The notes: generated by a model from the letters alone, not told the origin. A stretch of 64,000 nucleotides of DNA from Achromobacter animicus (GCF_902859585.1 NZ_CADIJM010000009.1:62001-126000); one strand, 5' to 3'; counted from the stretch's first letter, positions 38,411 to 48,514 are shown. Numbers and translations are program-made.

Positions 38411-39793
38411 TCAGTACATGTCCCGCGGCTGCGCGCCGGAGAAGTTCAAAAAGCGCGTGCTGGAACCCTGGAACGTCAGACGCACCGTGCCGATCGGGCC
38501 GTTACGCTGCTTGCCGATGATGATCTCGGCCGTGCCCTTGTCCGGCGAATCGGGGTTGTAGACCTCGTCGCGGTAGATGAACAGGATCACGTCCGCGTCC
38601 TGTTCAATTGCGCCCGATTCGCGCAGGTCGCTCATGACGGGGCGCTTGTTGGGACGCTGTTCCAGGCTTCGGTTGAGCTGCGACAGTGCGATCAGCGGGC
38701 AATTCAGTTCTTTGGCCAGACCCTTGAGCGAGCGGCTGATTTCCGACACTTCGGTGGCCCGGTTTTCGCCGGAACCGTTGCCGGACATGAGCTGCAGGTA
38801 GTCGATGATGATGAGGCCAAGCTGGCCGCACTGGCGCGCCAGACGACGCGCGCGGGCGCGCACTTCCATGGGACTGAGCGCCGGCGATTCGTCGATGTAG
38901 ACCTGCGCATCCTGCATGAGCTGCACGGCGTGCGTGACGCGCGGCCAGTCTTCGGCGATCAGCTTGCCCGTACGCATGCGGTGCTGGTCCAGGAGTCCCA
39001 CGGAACCCAGCATACGCATGGCGAGCTGCACCGCGCCCATTTCCATGGAGAACACCGCCACGGGCAGGCCCTCTTCGATGGCGACGTGCTCTCCGATGTT
39101 CATGGAGAACGACGTCTTGCCCATGGACGGGCGGCCGGCCACGATGATCAGGTCGCCACCCTGCATGCCCGACGTCATCTTGTCCAGATCGGTGAAGCCC
39201 GTGGGCACGCCCGTCACGTCGGACGTGCTCTCGCGGTGGTAGAGCTCGTCAATGCGCTCGACCACCTGCGTCAGAAGCGGTTGGATCTCCTGGAAGCCGG
39301 CCGCGCCGCGCGCGCCTTCCTGGGCGATCTTGAACACCTTGGATTCGGCCTCGTCCAGCAGCTGCCGCGCTTCCTTGCCCTGCGGGTTCATGGCGGCCGA
39401 CGAGATTTCGTCCGCGATCGACACCAGCTTGCGCAGCATCGCGCGCTCGCGCACGATCTCGCCGTACCGGCGGATGTTGGCGGCCGACGGCGTGTTGTGC
39501 GCCAGGGCATTCAGGTAAGCCAGTCCGCCGGACTCTTCGGCCTTGCCCGCGCTGACGAGGGACTCGTGCACCGTGATGACGTCGGCCGGGCGCGCCAGAC
39601 CAATCAGGCGCGCAATGTGGTGCCAGATCAGCCGGTGGTCGTGACGGTAGAAGTCTTCTTCGAGAAGCACATCCGCGATACGGTCCCAGGCAGCGTTGTC
39701 CAGCAGCAGTCCGCCCAGGACTGACTGCTCCGCCTCGATGGAATGCGGGGGGACGCGCAGGTACTCGAGCTGGGAATCGGCGGGTGTGTTCAT
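38411..39793 (-). CDS. dnaB: Replicative DNA helicase DnaB
   Basis: The 460-residue helicase has the N-terminal primase-interaction domain (PHSIEAEQSVLGGLLLDNAA) and a RecA-like motor with Walker A GRPSMGKTSF and LIIIDYLQLM. It unwinds DNA at replication forks. The start at 39793 is used because a 36-residue extension lies in the overlapping upstream gene. It overlaps that gene's stop by four bases. No intein is present. Confidence 0.97.
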   Translation of the reverse strand: MNTPADSQLEYLRVPPHSIEAEQSVLGGLLLDNAAWDRIADVLLEEDFYRHDHRLIWHHIARLIGLARPADVITVHESLVSAGKAEESGGLAYLNALAHNTPSAANIRRYGEIVRERAMLRKLVSIADEISSAAMNPQGKEARQLLDEAESKVFKIAQEGARGAAGFQEIQPLLTQVVERIDELYHRESTSDVTGVPTGFTDLDKMTSGMQGGDLIIVAGRPSMGKTSFSMNIGEHVAIEEGLPVAVFSMEMGAVQLAMRMLGSVGLLDQHRMRTGKLIAEDWPRVTHAVQLMQDAQVYIDESPALSPMEVRARARRLARQCGQLGLIIIDYLQLMSGNGSGENRATEVSEISRSLKGLAKELNCPLIALSQLNRSLEQRPNKRPVMSDLRESGAIEQDADVILFIYRDEVYNPDSPDKGTAEIIIGKQRNGPIGTVRLTFQGSSTRFLNFSGAQPRDMY

Positions 39794-40680
39794 GGCTTCA
39801 ATAGTAACGGCTGCAGGATATCCGCGACGCGGAAAAACCCTTGGATGTCGCGCGAGGGGAATCGGGCAAGGATGGGGCGCAGCGGCATGGCGATGCCGCA
39901 CAGCACGCGCGCCAGGCGCTTCAAGCGGGCCCTGACCTCGGGGTCGGGATTGCAGTCCAGGTAGACATCGAGCGCCAGCTTGCCCAGCGTGCGCGCATCT
40001 GCATCGCCCAACTTGCGCAGCGACACCAGCGAGGCCAGCATCTGGAACAGGTCATAGGCCTGCGCCAGCGGCCGCGACAGCGTCGCGCCGATGTTTTCCT
40101 CGAAGTCGATGCGCCAGATCTCGCCATCGCGCAGCGTAACGTTGCGGATCTGCGCCCCGCCATGCCACATGCCGCGGGCATGGAAAGCGGCCAGATCGGC
40201 CGCCGCGGCGCGCGCGAGCCACATGCGCGAGGTGGAGTCTTCGTTGCGGATGAGGTCCGCCAGGTCTTCGCCCACGAACTCCAGCACCAGCAGGTTCTGC
40301 TCCCGCCACCACACCTCGGGGACGCGCGACCCTGCTTCCAGCAACTGCGCCAGGCGCTGCCCTTCGTGGGCCAGACCGTTGCGCAACAGCACGCTGGGAC
40401 GGGGAAACTCGCCCAAAAAAACCTTGCAGCCCACGGCGAGGAACAAGGCGCGCACGTAGCGCAGCACATAGCTCACGCTCTGCAGGATGCCGGGCCGACG
40501 CCGCTTGATGATGCAGCGCACGCCATCTATCGTCACATCCCGCACCGAAGGTTCACGCGACGCATCCACGCTGTCGAGCCAGGCTCGCAGGCCGGGCGGC
40601 GCGTTGTGATGGACAGGCGGATGAGTCAAGAGGTCCTCTGGAATGACAGCGTAAAACGAGGGTGCGTCGCCGCGCACCAT
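39790..40680 (-). CDS. Kinase-fold protein (BUD32/LPS-kinase like) with altered catalytic loop
   Basis: The 296-residue product looks like a small protein-kinase fold: candidate ATP lysine K59 in CIIKRR, glutamate E106, a loop HGGAQIRN (173-180) and a metal-binding-like IDFEEN (191-196). The usual catalytic Asp of HxD is Gly here, although the Asn of the loop remains. It overlaps dnaB by four bases (ATGA). Activity and substrate are unknown. It may phosphorylate a lipid or sugar, or be a pseudokinase. Confidence 0.7.
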   Translation of the reverse strand: MVRGDAPSFYAVIPEDLLTHPPVHHNAPPGLRAWLDSVDASREPSVRDVTIDGVRCIIKRRRPGILQSVSYVLRYVRALFLAVGCKVFLGEFPRPSVLLRNGLAHEGQRLAQLLEAGSRVPEVWWREQNLLVLEFVGEDLADLIRNEDSTSRMWLARAAAADLAAFHARGMWHGGAQIRNVTLRDGEIWRIDFEENIGATLSRPLAQAYDLFQMLASLVSLRKLGDADARTLGKLALDVYLDCNPDPEVRARLKRLARVLCGIAMPLRPILARFPSRDIQGFFRVADILQPLLLKP

Positions 40681-40710
40681 TCAGCACGACATCGGCACAT
40701 GGCTGAAAAA

Positions 40711-40739
40711 AGAAAAAAAGCCGGCGCGCGGGCCGGCTT
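40711..40739 (-). terminator. Terminator of the rpsF-rplI operon
   Basis: The 8-bp stem 40718-40725 with 40732-40739 is followed on the minus strand by a T run. It sits 22 bases after the rplI stop. Confidence 0.85.
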
Positions 40740-40760
40740 CTTTTTACCGCGACTGCCGGA

Positions 40761-41216
40761 TCAGGACAGTTCGCCTTCGACCAGAACCGTGATGTCGACC
40801 ACGACGTCGGCGTGCAGGGCGACCTGGACCGGGTACTCGCCGATGGCCTTCAGCTGGCCATTGGGCAGACGCACTTGGGCCTTCTCGACGGCTTCGAACG
40901 AAGCCTTCTTCAGACCTTCGGCGATGTCGGCGTTGGTGACCGAACCGAACAGACGACCGTCAACGCCGGCCTTCTGAACGATCTTGAGCTGGTAGCCGTT
41001 CAGGCGCTCGCCCAGGGCTTGGGAAGCGGCCAGCTTTTCAGCCTGGACCTTTTCCAGCTCGGCGCGGCGGGCTTCGAATTCCTTCAGGGCGGCGTCGGTT
41101 GCGCGACGGGCCTTCTTCTGGGGAATCAGGAAGTTGCGGGCGTAGCCATCACGCACACGCACGACTTCACCCAGGTTGCCCAGGTTGACGACTTTTTCGA
41201 GCAGAATAACTTGCAT
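40761..41216 (-). CDS. rplI: 50S ribosomal protein L9
   Basis: The 151-residue protein starts [19 protein letters not shown] and has the two-domain L9 layout with a long central helix. The N-terminal RNA-binding segment [13 protein letters not shown] is intact. It is the last gene of the rpsF-priB-rpsR-rplI operon. Confidence 0.97.
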   Translation of the reverse strand: MQVILLEKVVNLGNLGEVVRVRDGYARNFLIPQKKARRATDAALKEFEARRAELEKVQAEKLAASQALGERLNGYQLKIVQKAGVDGRLFGSVTNADIAEGLKKASFEAVEKAQVRLPNGQLKAIGEYPVQVALHADVVVDITVLVEGELS

Positions 41217-41230
41217 TTCAGTGCCCCGGA

Positions 41231-41503
41231 TTAGTTGTGGTTGTCGGTGTAAGGCAACAGAGCCAGGAAGCGCGCGCGCTTGATGGCGGTGTCCAGCTGG
41301 CGCTGGTAGATTGCCTTGGTGCCGGTCAGGCGAGCCGGGATGATCTTGCCGTTTTCTTGCACGAAGTCGCGCAGGGTGTCCAGATCCTTGTAGTCGATCT
41401 CTTCGACGCCGGCTGCGGTGAAGCGGCAGAACTTACGACGCTTGAAGAGCGGGTTCTGCTGCGTGAATTTGCGTTTTTCTTTGCGTTTTCCGAAGAAAGC
41501 CAT
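41231..41503 (-). CDS. rpsR: 30S ribosomal protein S18
   Basis: The 90-residue protein starts [13 protein letters not shown] and contains [16 protein letters not shown] and [10 protein letters not shown], typical of S18. It binds S6 in the small subunit. The start at 41503 removes 14 unlikely upstream residues. Confidence 0.97.
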   Translation of the reverse strand: MAFFGKRKEKRKFTQQNPLFKRRKFCRFTAAGVEEIDYKDLDTLRDFVQENGKIIPARLTGTKAIYQRQLDTAIKRARFLALLPYTDNHN

Positions 41504-41602
41504 GATATGTGCCTTTATGTTTGAGGGGACTGGGTCAATGCCCACTTCCCCATAACCTATCCGAATTCAGAAGGCGCTCTCGCACCCTGTGTCTCATTGC
41601 CT

Positions 41603-41926
41603 TCAGGCCACCTGCGGATCGCGCCCAGCGCTTCCGCTGATCTTGCGCGCCTGCTGCAGATGCAGCTTGATCTTCACCGAGTCCTTGCGGGCGGGAGCCA
41701 AAAACCCCTGCACCAGCAATTCAGACCCTAAAGCGGTGTTTCTCAAGAGCAGCGCCAGATCTCCCAGTGCCACGGCGGAAATCGTCAGTTCGACACGGCG
41801 CGGGTGGCCGGCTTCGATGACTTCCGACTCGTGCGCCAGCAGCATTTCCAGCGCTGGCAAACCGGCGGGTGTGTGGCGCAAAGGCTCGCATTCGAGAACG
41901 CGGGCGCTGAGTTCCAGCTTATTCAT
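41603..41926 (-). CDS. priB: Primosomal replication protein N (PriB)
   Basis: The 107-residue OB-fold protein ([36 protein letters not shown]) binds single-stranded DNA and helps restart replication with PriA. Its place between rpsF and rpsR is conserved in proteobacteria. The start at 41926 fits family length. Confidence 0.92.
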   Translation of the reverse strand: MNKLELSARVLECEPLRHTPAGLPALEMLLAHESEVIEAGHPRRVELTISAVALGDLALLLRNTALGSELLVQGFLAPARKDSVKIKLHLQQARKISGSAGRDPQVA

Positions 41927-41976
41927 CCTGCCTGGTACCGAGGGGACTTGATGCAATGAGCTCTGCGTGAGCCTGC

Positions 41977-42351
41977 TTACTCGGCCTGAGCCGGAGCAGC
42001 TTCCGCCGAAGCCTTGCGGGCTTCTTCGCGCTCGACCGACTTCATCATGATCGACGGGGTGGTCTGGGCCTTCTTGGTCTTGATGACCAGGTGGCGCAGC
42101 ACGGCGTCGTTGTAGCGGAACGAGTGTTCCAGCTCATCCAGCGTGGCTTGGCCGCACTCGATGTTCAGGCAGACGTAGTGAGCCTTGACGAGCTTCTGGA
42201 TCGGGTAGGCCAGTTGACGGCGGCCCCAGTCTTCCAGGCGATGGATCGAGCCGCCTTGGCCCGTGACCAGCGCTTGGTAACGCTCGACCATGGCGGGCAC
42301 TTGCTCGCTTTGGTCGGGGTGAACAATAAACACTACTTCGTAGTGACGCAT
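41977..42351 (-). CDS. rpsF: 30S ribosomal protein S6
   Basis: The 124-residue protein starts [17 protein letters not shown] and ends in an Ala/Glu-rich tail ([16 protein letters not shown]). It pairs with S18 on 16S rRNA. It is the first gene of the operon, after a leader of about 140 bases. Confidence 0.97.
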   Translation of the reverse strand: MRHYEVVFIVHPDQSEQVPAMVERYQALVTGQGGSIHRLEDWGRRQLAYPIQKLVKAHYVCLNIECGQATLDELEHSFRYNDAVLRHLVIKTKKAQTTPSIMMKSVEREEARKASAEAAPAQAE

Positions 42352-42496
42352 GAGTAAAACTCCTTGAGGATGTCTTGCTAACCAAACGTCTTGCACCCGC
42401 GCTTTCCATCATGGGTGGATCAACATCGTTGACGTTTCGCCGCAAGGGGCAGCCCGCTACCCAAAAACCATGGGTGGTCGAGCAAGAAAGCTCTCG

Positions 42497-42525
42497 ATTA
42501 TCACCGATTGGGCGGTCGCTTGCAA
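42497..42525 (-). promoter_or_regulatory. Sigma-70 promoter of the rpsF operon
   Basis: On the minus strand TTGCAA (42520-42525) and GATAAT (42497-42502) are spaced exactly 17 bases apart, about 145 bases before rpsF. Confidence 0.7.
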
Positions 42526-42537
42526 GCCGGCGTAGGC

Positions 42538-43461
42538 TTAAGAAATAAGGGACGCGTTTCGGGCACGTTCCTGCCCGCCAGTTGCAGGCAGGTCGGCGGC
42601 GGTGATCGCCCGAGGCCGGTTGACGGCGCTGACCATGACGTAGCTGATGATCATGAGCAGGAACCAGGATCCCAGCTTGGCGATGGACACGGCCTGCCAG
42701 ACCTGCGCCTGGTTGGGATAGCGCCACGCATTGGCGAAGGTACCGATGTTTTCGGCAAACCAGATAAAAAGCGCCACCAGCACGAAACCCAGCAGCAGCG
42801 GCATGCGCCGGTAGACCTGCCAGATCCGGAAATACACCCACGTGCGCGCGAACAGGACGGCGGTCATGGCGAACAGCGCCCACCGGAAGTCCATCACGTA
42901 ATGGTGCGCGAAGAAGTTCACGTAGATCAGCACCGACAACACGGCGGTCGCGGCCAGCGGCGGATGCGCGCGAAAGCGGAAATCGAACAACCGCCACACC
43001 CGGGCCAGGTAGCTGCCCACCGCGGCGTACATGAATCCCGTGAAAAGCGGCACACCGCCGATGCGCAGCACGCTGGCTTCGGGATAGATCCACGAGCCGG
43101 CGGCGGTCTTGAAGATTTCCATGCAGGTGCCGACCTCATGGAACATCAGGATCACGCGCGCTTCGCTCCAGGTTTCCATGCGCAGCGCGAGCAGCGCGGC
43201 CTGGATGCCGAGCGCGGCGAGCGTCAGGAAGTCGTAGCGCGCCAGCGCGGCATCCTTGGGATACCACCAGTGCGTGCCCAGCAGCAGCGCGCACATCAGG
43301 CCGCCGAACAGGCACGCCCACGCCTGCTTCACGCCGAAGCGGAAGAACTCGTAAAGCGCCACGCCAAAGCGGCCGCGGCTCGCCAGATTGCTGGCCAGCC
43401 GCGCTTCCCATTGCTGCAGATCGGCGATGAGCGGCCAGTCGCTGGCCGCCGGGTGGCGCAC
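42538..43461 (-). CDS. DUF817 family integral membrane protein
   Basis: The 307-residue protein has about eight hydrophobic helices and DUF817-type segments (LYEFFRFGVKQAWACLFGG, FHEVGTCMEIFKTAAGSW, RWALFAMTAVLFARTWVYF). Function is unknown. It begins with GTG, six bases after the folE2 stop, so it is probably cotranscribed with folE2. Confidence 0.82.
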   Translation of the reverse strand: MRHPAASDWPLIADLQQWEARLASNLASRGRFGVALYEFFRFGVKQAWACLFGGLMCALLLGTHWWYPKDAALARYDFLTLAALGIQAALLALRMETWSEARVILMFHEVGTCMEIFKTAAGSWIYPEASVLRIGGVPLFTGFMYAAVGSYLARVWRLFDFRFRAHPPLAATAVLSVLIYVNFFAHHYVMDFRWALFAMTAVLFARTWVYFRIWQVYRRMPLLLGFVLVALFIWFAENIGTFANAWRYPNQAQVWQAVSIAKLGSWFLLMIISYVMVSAVNRPRAITAADLPATGGQERARNASLIS

Positions 43462-43467
43462 GGGCGT

Positions 43468-44265
43468 TCAGCCTTCGACGACGGCGTAGGCCGAGTGGTT
43501 GTGAATGGACTCGAAGTTTTCGGCCTCGACGCGATAGCGCGCGATGCCGGGGTGCGCGTTCAGGCGGGCCGCCACATCACGCACCAGGTCCTCGACGAAC
43601 TTGGGATTGTCGTAGGCGCGTTCAGTGACGAACTTTTCGTCGGGGCGCTTGAGCAGGCCCCACAGTTCGCACGAGCCTTCGTCTTCGATCAGGCGGATCA
43701 CGCCGTCCATCGAGATGTCTTCATTCAGGATGGCCGACACCGTGACGTGCGAACGCTGGTTGTGCGCACCGTATTCGGAGATGGCCTTCGAACACGGGCA
43801 CAGGCTGGTGACCGGCACCTGGACCACGAGTTCGAATTCGACGCGGTCGGCCTGCGCGCGCGCGATCCACTGGACCTCGTAATCCAGCAGGCTCTGCACG
43901 CCGGAGATCGGCGCGGACTTGTTGATGAAGTACGGGAACGATGCCGTGATGTCGCCGCGTTCGGCATGCAGCAGCGGCAGCATGTCGGCCGCCATGGTGC
44001 GGAACAGCGCCGGCGTCATGGCCGTGGTGCGGTATTTTTCGAGCAGGGCCACGAAGCGGGACATGTGCGTGCCCTTTTCTTCGGGCGGCAGGGCCACGGT
44101 CAGCGTCCAGCTGGCCACCGTGCCTTGCGCCGAGCCGTCGCCGCTCTGGACCAGCATGGGATGACGCACGCCGCGGATGCCAACGCGCTGGATCGGGATA
44201 TGCCGCGTGTCGGTGGCGCTCTGGACGTCGGGCATCACGATGGCGGGGTCGATCGGAGAATTCAT
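43468..44265 (-). CDS. folE2: GTP cyclohydrolase IB (FolE2)
   Basis: The 265-residue enzyme converts GTP to dihydroneopterin triphosphate for folate and related pathways. It carries the FolE2 signature [20 protein letters not shown] with the metal-binding cysteine. FolE2 uses metals other than zinc and is often Zur-regulated, but I do not see a Zur box upstream. Confidence 0.93.
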   Translation of the reverse strand: MNSPIDPAIVMPDVQSATDTRHIPIQRVGIRGVRHPMLVQSGDGSAQGTVASWTLTVALPPEEKGTHMSRFVALLEKYRTTAMTPALFRTMAADMLPLLHAERGDITASFPYFINKSAPISGVQSLLDYEVQWIARAQADRVEFELVVQVPVTSLCPCSKAISEYGAHNQRSHVTVSAILNEDISMDGVIRLIEDEGSCELWGLLKRPDEKFVTERAYDNPKFVEDLVRDVAARLNAHPGIARYRVEAENFESIHNHSAYAVVEG

Positions 44266-44411
44266 TTCGGCTTACCTGTCCGGGCCGGTCCGCCATGGCG
44301 CAACGTGCTGGCCCAGTTGTCTTGAGAAGGGGCTAATTATCGCCCAGCCACGCGCAATGAGAAGGGGTAACCCCACGGAGCCATGCGGGCGGGGCCGGAA
44401 CAGTGTGTTTC

Positions 44412-44451
44412 ATCCTTGCGTCCGAAGACGCATGTCCTCGGACGCAAGGAT
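44412..44451. repeat. Perfect 14-bp inverted repeat downstream of dxs
   Basis: Arms 44412-44425 and 44438-44451 are perfect complements around a 12-base centre, 24 bases past the dxs stop. No T run follows, so it is not a classic terminator. It may protect the 3' end of the dxs mRNA. Confidence 0.6.
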
Positions 44452-44474
44452 CAGCCGGAATCAGGCCGGCCGGA

Positions 44475-46337
44475 TCACTTCAACAGGTCGGCGTAGCGCG
44501 TGCGGATCGACTGCTCGATGCCCGCGGCATCCAGACCCAGCCCCACCAGCAGGGCCGATTGCTCGCCGTGGTCGATGAATTCATCCGGCAGGCCAAGCTG
44601 CAGCACCGGAATCAGCACGCCGGCGGCGCTCAGCACCTCGAGTACTGCGCTGCCTGCGCCGCCCATGATGCAGGCGTCTTCCAGGGTGACGAGCGCGTCG
44701 TGGCGGCTGACCAGATCCAGGATCAGCTCGCGGTCGATCGGCTTGGCAAAGCGCATGTCGGCGACGGTGGCATCCAGCTTGCCGGCGGCGCCCAGCGCAG
44801 CCTGCACCAGCGTGCCAAAGCCCAGGATGGCGATTTTCTTGCCTTCGCGGCGGACGACGCCCTTGCCCAGTTCAACGGTATCGAGGCTCTGACTTTCAGC
44901 CGCGCCGCAGCCCGCGCCGCGCGGGTAACGCACCGATGCCGGACCGGGGTGCTGATAACAGGTCGACAGAAGCAGGCGGGTTTCGTTTTCGTCGGAAGGC
45001 GTGGCCACCACCATGTTCGGCACGCAGCGCAGGAAGGCGATGTCGTAATTGCCGGCGTGCGTGGCGCCGTCCGCGCCCACGATGCCGGCGCGGTCCAGCG
45101 CAAATGTGACGTCCAGGTTCTGCAGGGCGACGTCATGGATGAACTGATCGTAGCCGCGTTGCATGAAGGTGGAATAGATGGCGACGACCGGCTTCTGGCC
45201 TTCGCAGGCCACGCCCGCGGCGAACGTGACGGCATGCTGTTCGGCAATGCCCACGTCGAAATACCGCTGCGGGAAGCGCTGTTCGAATTCGACCAGGCCG
45301 CTGCCTTCGCGCATGGCGGGCGTGACGGCCACAAGGCGCGCATCCTGCTGCGCCGTGTCGCACAGCCACGTGCCGAACACCTGCGTAAAGGTGCGCTTGC
45401 CCGGCGCCTTCGATTGCTGGATGCCGACCGCCGGATCGAACTTGCCGGGACCGTGATAAAGCACGGGATCGGCTTCGGCCAGCTTGTAGCCCTGGCCCTT
45501 GCGCGTGACGACGTGCAGGAACTGCAGGCCTTCGAGGGCTTTCAGGTTCTGCAGCGTGGGAACCAGCGCGTCCAGGTCATGGCCATCGATGGGGCCCACG
45601 TAATTGAAGCCGAACTCTTCGAATAGCGTGGCGGGCGTGACCATGCCCTTGGCGTGCTCCTCGAAGCGGCGCGCCAGCTCAAGCACCGGCGGCACGTGCT
45701 GCAGCACCGCCCGCCCCACGTTCTTGGCCGTGGCGTAGAAGCGTCCGGACATCAGGCGCGCCAGATAGCGGTTCAGCGCCCCCACCGGCGGCGAGATCGA
45801 CATGTCGTTGTCGTTCAGGATCACCAGCAGGTTGATGTCGGGCGTGACGCCCGCGTTGTTCATGGCCTCGAACGCCATGCCCGCGGACATGGCGCCGTCG
45901 CCGATCACGGCAATGTGCTGGCGCTGTTCGCCCGCATTGCGCGAGGCCACCGCCATGCCCAGGGCCGCGGAGATCGACGTGGACGAATGCGCGGTGCCGA
46001 AGGCGTCGTACTCGGATTCGCTGCGCTTCGGGAAGCCCGAAATGCCACCTTGCTGGCGCAGCTTGGCCATGCCGGCACGGCGTCCCGTCAGGATCTTGTG
46101 CGGATAGGACTGATGACCCACGTCCCACACGATGCGGTCGTGCGGCGTGTCGAACACCTGGTGCAGCGCCAGCGTGAGTTCGACGGTGCCCAGGTTGGAC
46201 GACAGGTGTCCGCCCGTTTTGGACACCGACTCCAGCACAAAGCCGCGCAGTTCATCGGCAAGCTTTTTCAGTTCGCGACGATCCAGGCGCTTCAGGTCAG
46301 CCGGCGATTGAATACGGTCCAGTAAATCTGTCGTCAT
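44475..46337 (-). CDS. dxs: 1-deoxy-D-xylulose-5-phosphate synthase
   Basis: The 620-residue thiamine-diphosphate enzyme condenses pyruvate and glyceraldehyde 3-phosphate, the first step of the MEP isoprenoid route. It shows [14 protein letters not shown], the ThDP motif [18 protein letters not shown] and the transketolase-type domain ([19 protein letters not shown]). The start at 46337 (MTTDLLDRI) fits the family. It follows ispA by 54 bases. Confidence 0.97.
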   Translation of the reverse strand: MTTDLLDRIQSPADLKRLDRRELKKLADELRGFVLESVSKTGGHLSSNLGTVELTLALHQVFDTPHDRIVWDVGHQSYPHKILTGRRAGMAKLRQQGGISGFPKRSESEYDAFGTAHSSTSISAALGMAVASRNAGEQRQHIAVIGDGAMSAGMAFEAMNNAGVTPDINLLVILNDNDMSISPPVGALNRYLARLMSGRFYATAKNVGRAVLQHVPPVLELARRFEEHAKGMVTPATLFEEFGFNYVGPIDGHDLDALVPTLQNLKALEGLQFLHVVTRKGQGYKLAEADPVLYHGPGKFDPAVGIQQSKAPGKRTFTQVFGTWLCDTAQQDARLVAVTPAMREGSGLVEFEQRFPQRYFDVGIAEQHAVTFAAGVACEGQKPVVAIYSTFMQRGYDQFIHDVALQNLDVTFALDRAGIVGADGATHAGNYDIAFLRCVPNMVVATPSDENETRLLLSTCYQHPGPASVRYPRGAGCGAAESQSLDTVELGKGVVRREGKKIAILGFGTLVQAALGAAGKLDATVADMRFAKPIDRELILDLVSRHDALVTLEDACIMGGAGSAVLEVLSAAGVLIPVLQLGLPDEFIDHGEQSALLVGLGLDAAGIEQSIRTRYADLLK

Positions 46338-46391
46338 GCTTTTATGGGGTTCGTTGGCCCGGCCTACCAAGAAGGCCGGGCTGATCTCGGA

Positions 46392-47303
46392 TCAGCGGTC
46401 TCGAAGAACGATGAAGTCGGCAAGCTGGGCCAGACGCGCGCCGGCGTCGCCCAGCGGCGCCAGGGCGGCCAGCGCCGCCACGCGCAGTTCCTCGGCAAAG
46501 GCCCGGGCTTCGTCCAGGCCCAGCAGGGACACGTACGTAGGCTTGTTTTCGGCGGCGTCCTTGCCCGGCGTCTTGCCCAGGCTGGCGCTGTCCGCAGTGA
46601 CGTCAAGAATATCGTCGACCACCTGGAACGCCAGGCCCATGGCCTGCGCGTAGGCGTCCAGCGCCTGGCGCGATGCCGAGCTGGCGCCCGCCACGATGCC
46701 GCCCAACGCCACGCTGCACGCCAGCATGGCGCCGGTCTTCATGCCGTGCATCATCTGCAGTTCATCGCGCGACAGCGAGCGGCCGACGCTGAACAGGTCG
46801 ATCGCCTGCCCGCCTGCCATGCCCTGGCTGCCGGCCGAGCGGGCCAGCGACTGGGTGGCCTGGACGATCAACGCCGGCGCGATCGGCATGGACGCGATCA
46901 GTTCGAATGCCAGCGGCTGCAGCGCATCGCCCGCCAGCATGGCGGTGGCTTCGTCGAACTGCACGTGCGTGGTGGGACGGCCACGGCGCAGCGTGTCGTC
47001 GTCCATGCAGGGCAGATCGTCGTGGATCAGCGAGTAGGCGTGGATCAGTTCGACGGCGGCGGCCGCGCGGTCCAGCGAGGCCTCGATGGCAAGCACGCTG
47101 CCGCTGACGGGGCAGGCCTGTCCGGCGGCATAGACCAGGGCGGCGCGCACGCGCTTGCCGCCGCCGAGCACGGCGTAGCGCATGGCTTCATGCAAGCGGG
47201 CAGGCGCCTGATCCGCCGGGGGCAGCAGGTCGTCGAGCACGTCTTCGACGTGGCGCGCACGGCCTTGCAACCACTCGGAAAATGCGAGATGAGTTTGCTT
47301 CAT
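46392..47303 (-). CDS. ispA: Farnesyl diphosphate synthase / geranyltranstransferase
   Basis: The 303-residue prenyltransferase has both aspartate-rich motifs, IHDDLPCMDDD and VVDDILDVT. It extends DMAPP with IPP to farnesyl diphosphate. The start at 47303 lies 7 bases after xseB. The long ORF running far upstream is a reading-through shadow over xseB. Confidence 0.96.
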   Translation of the reverse strand: MKQTHLAFSEWLQGRARHVEDVLDDLLPPADQAPARLHEAMRYAVLGGGKRVRAALVYAAGQACPVSGSVLAIEASLDRAAAAVELIHAYSLIHDDLPCMDDDTLRRGRPTTHVQFDEATAMLAGDALQPLAFELIASMPIAPALIVQATQSLARSAGSQGMAGGQAIDLFSVGRSLSRDELQMMHGMKTGAMLACSVALGGIVAGASSASRQALDAYAQAMGLAFQVVDDILDVTADSASLGKTPGKDAAENKPTYVSLLGLDEARAFAEELRVAALAALAPLGDAGARLAQLADFIVLRDR

Positions 47304-47310
47304 CGGTGTC

Positions 47311-47577
47311 TTATTCGTCGTCCAGCGCCGCGGGATCCAGCGGCCGCAGCAGGCCGCCTTCGAGGACCTTGACCTGCTGCTCGGCCTGCGCCAGGCGATC
47401 CTGGCACACCCGCGTGAGCGCCACGCCGCGCCGGTAGGCAGCCAGCGATTGCTCGAGCGGCAGCGATCCGTCTTCCATGGCCGCGACCAGTGATTCCAGT
47501 TCGGCCAGCGCCGTTTCGAAATCCTGGGGCAAGGGACGATCGTCGTTCTGCGAATCAGCTTGAGTGGGTTTGGCCAA
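47311..47577 (-). CDS. xseB: Exodeoxyribonuclease VII small subunit
   Basis: The 88-residue helical protein has the XseB pattern FETALAELESLVAAMEDGSL and LEQSLAAYRRGVALTRVCQ. It activates XseA in single-strand DNA degradation. The xseB-ispA-dxs order is common in proteobacteria. Confidence 0.93.
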   Translation of the reverse strand: MAKPTQADSQNDDRPLPQDFETALAELESLVAAMEDGSLPLEQSLAAYRRGVALTRVCQDRLAQAEQQVKVLEGGLLRPLDPAALDDE

Positions 47578-47659
47578 ACGGGCCTCCGGGGCACTTGGGG
47601 GTGGATTAATCCGTGAATTGTACGAGATAGCCAGACGCGGCCCGGATGCGTCCCATGCC

Positions 47660-48514
47660 CTAGGCCTGCGTGCCCGCCAGGCCCGCCACCGCCGCCAGGA
47701 GCGCCGGGGCGACGTGATCCCGAAGATGCGAAGCCTCCAGCAAGCTGGCCGGCCCGCCGCAGCTCATGACGAAGACGCCTTCGCCCGTGATGGACGTGAA
47801 CGGCACGGCCACGGCATTGATGCCGGATTGCCATTCGCCGATGGCGCAGCAGCAGCCGGACTGCGCCAGTTCGGCGCGCGCCCGCGCGATGGCCTCGGGC
47901 GCCGGCGCCGCCTGGTCCAGGCGCGCGAGGACGGCGTCGGACTCGTCTTCGGGCAGGCTGGCCAGGTATGCACGCCCCATGGCGCTGTCCAGCGTGGCGC
48001 GGTAGCCGACGGGCAGGCGCAGGTACAGCGCGGACGAGCCGTGGATCGCTTCGACGTAGGTCATGGCGTCGCCGTCGAAAGCGCCCAGCGCCACCGCGCC
48101 GCCGGTCTCGCGCGCCAGATCGGTCATGGACGCCTTGGCCAGTTCGCGCACTTCCAGGCCGGCAAGCAGGCCGAATCCCAGCGCCAGCACGCCGTAGCCG
48201 GGCGAATACTTGCCGGTGTCGGGGTGATAGCGCAGGTAACCCAGTTCCGTCAGCGTGTAGGTGATGCGACTGATGGTGGGTTTGGGCAGGCCGGTCAGGC
48301 GCGCCAGATCCAGGTTGCCCAGCGCGGCCACGCCGTGGCGAAAGCAACGCAGCACATCCAGGCCGCGCGCCAGCGCCGTAATGAAGTCAGGGGAATTGGC
48401 GCCCTCGCCCGCGCCGGCGGCCCGCTTGCGCCGGGCGGGCAGGCTCAGTTCAAGCTTCTGGTCCGGCTTGGACGGCGGGAGGGTGATGCGCTTGGCGCCA
48501 GAAAACGGTTGCAT
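47660..48514 (-). CDS. IclR family transcriptional regulator
   Basis: The 284-residue protein has an N-terminal winged HTH (FITALARGLDVLRCF, LTGLPKPTISRITYTL) and a C-terminal IclR effector domain (LDSAMGRAYLASLPEDE, GINAVAVPF). It diverges from a Bug-type solute-binding protein, the probable target. A 9-bp inverted repeat lies between them. Confidence 0.92.
   Translation of the reverse strand: MQPFSGAKRITLPPSKPDQKLELSLPARRKRAAGAGEGANSPDFITALARGLDVLRCFRHGVAALGNLDLARLTGLPKPTISRITYTLTELGYLRYHPDTGKYSPGYGVLALGFGLLAGLEVRELAKASMTDLARETGGAVALGAFDGDAMTYVEAIHGSSALYLRLPVGYRATLDSAMGRAYLASLPEDESDAVLARLDQAAPAPEAIARARAELAQSGCCCAIGEWQSGINAVAVPFTSITGEGVFVMSCGGPASLLEASHLRDHVAPALLAAVAGLAGTQA

Noticed and set aside
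44266-44474. Zur box before folE2
   Set aside because: No AT-rich palindrome of the Zur type is visible.
46392-48347. 651-codon ORF as a fused ispA
   Set aside because: The N-terminal half is read in the wrong frame across xseB and the IclR gene. The real ispA begins at 47303.
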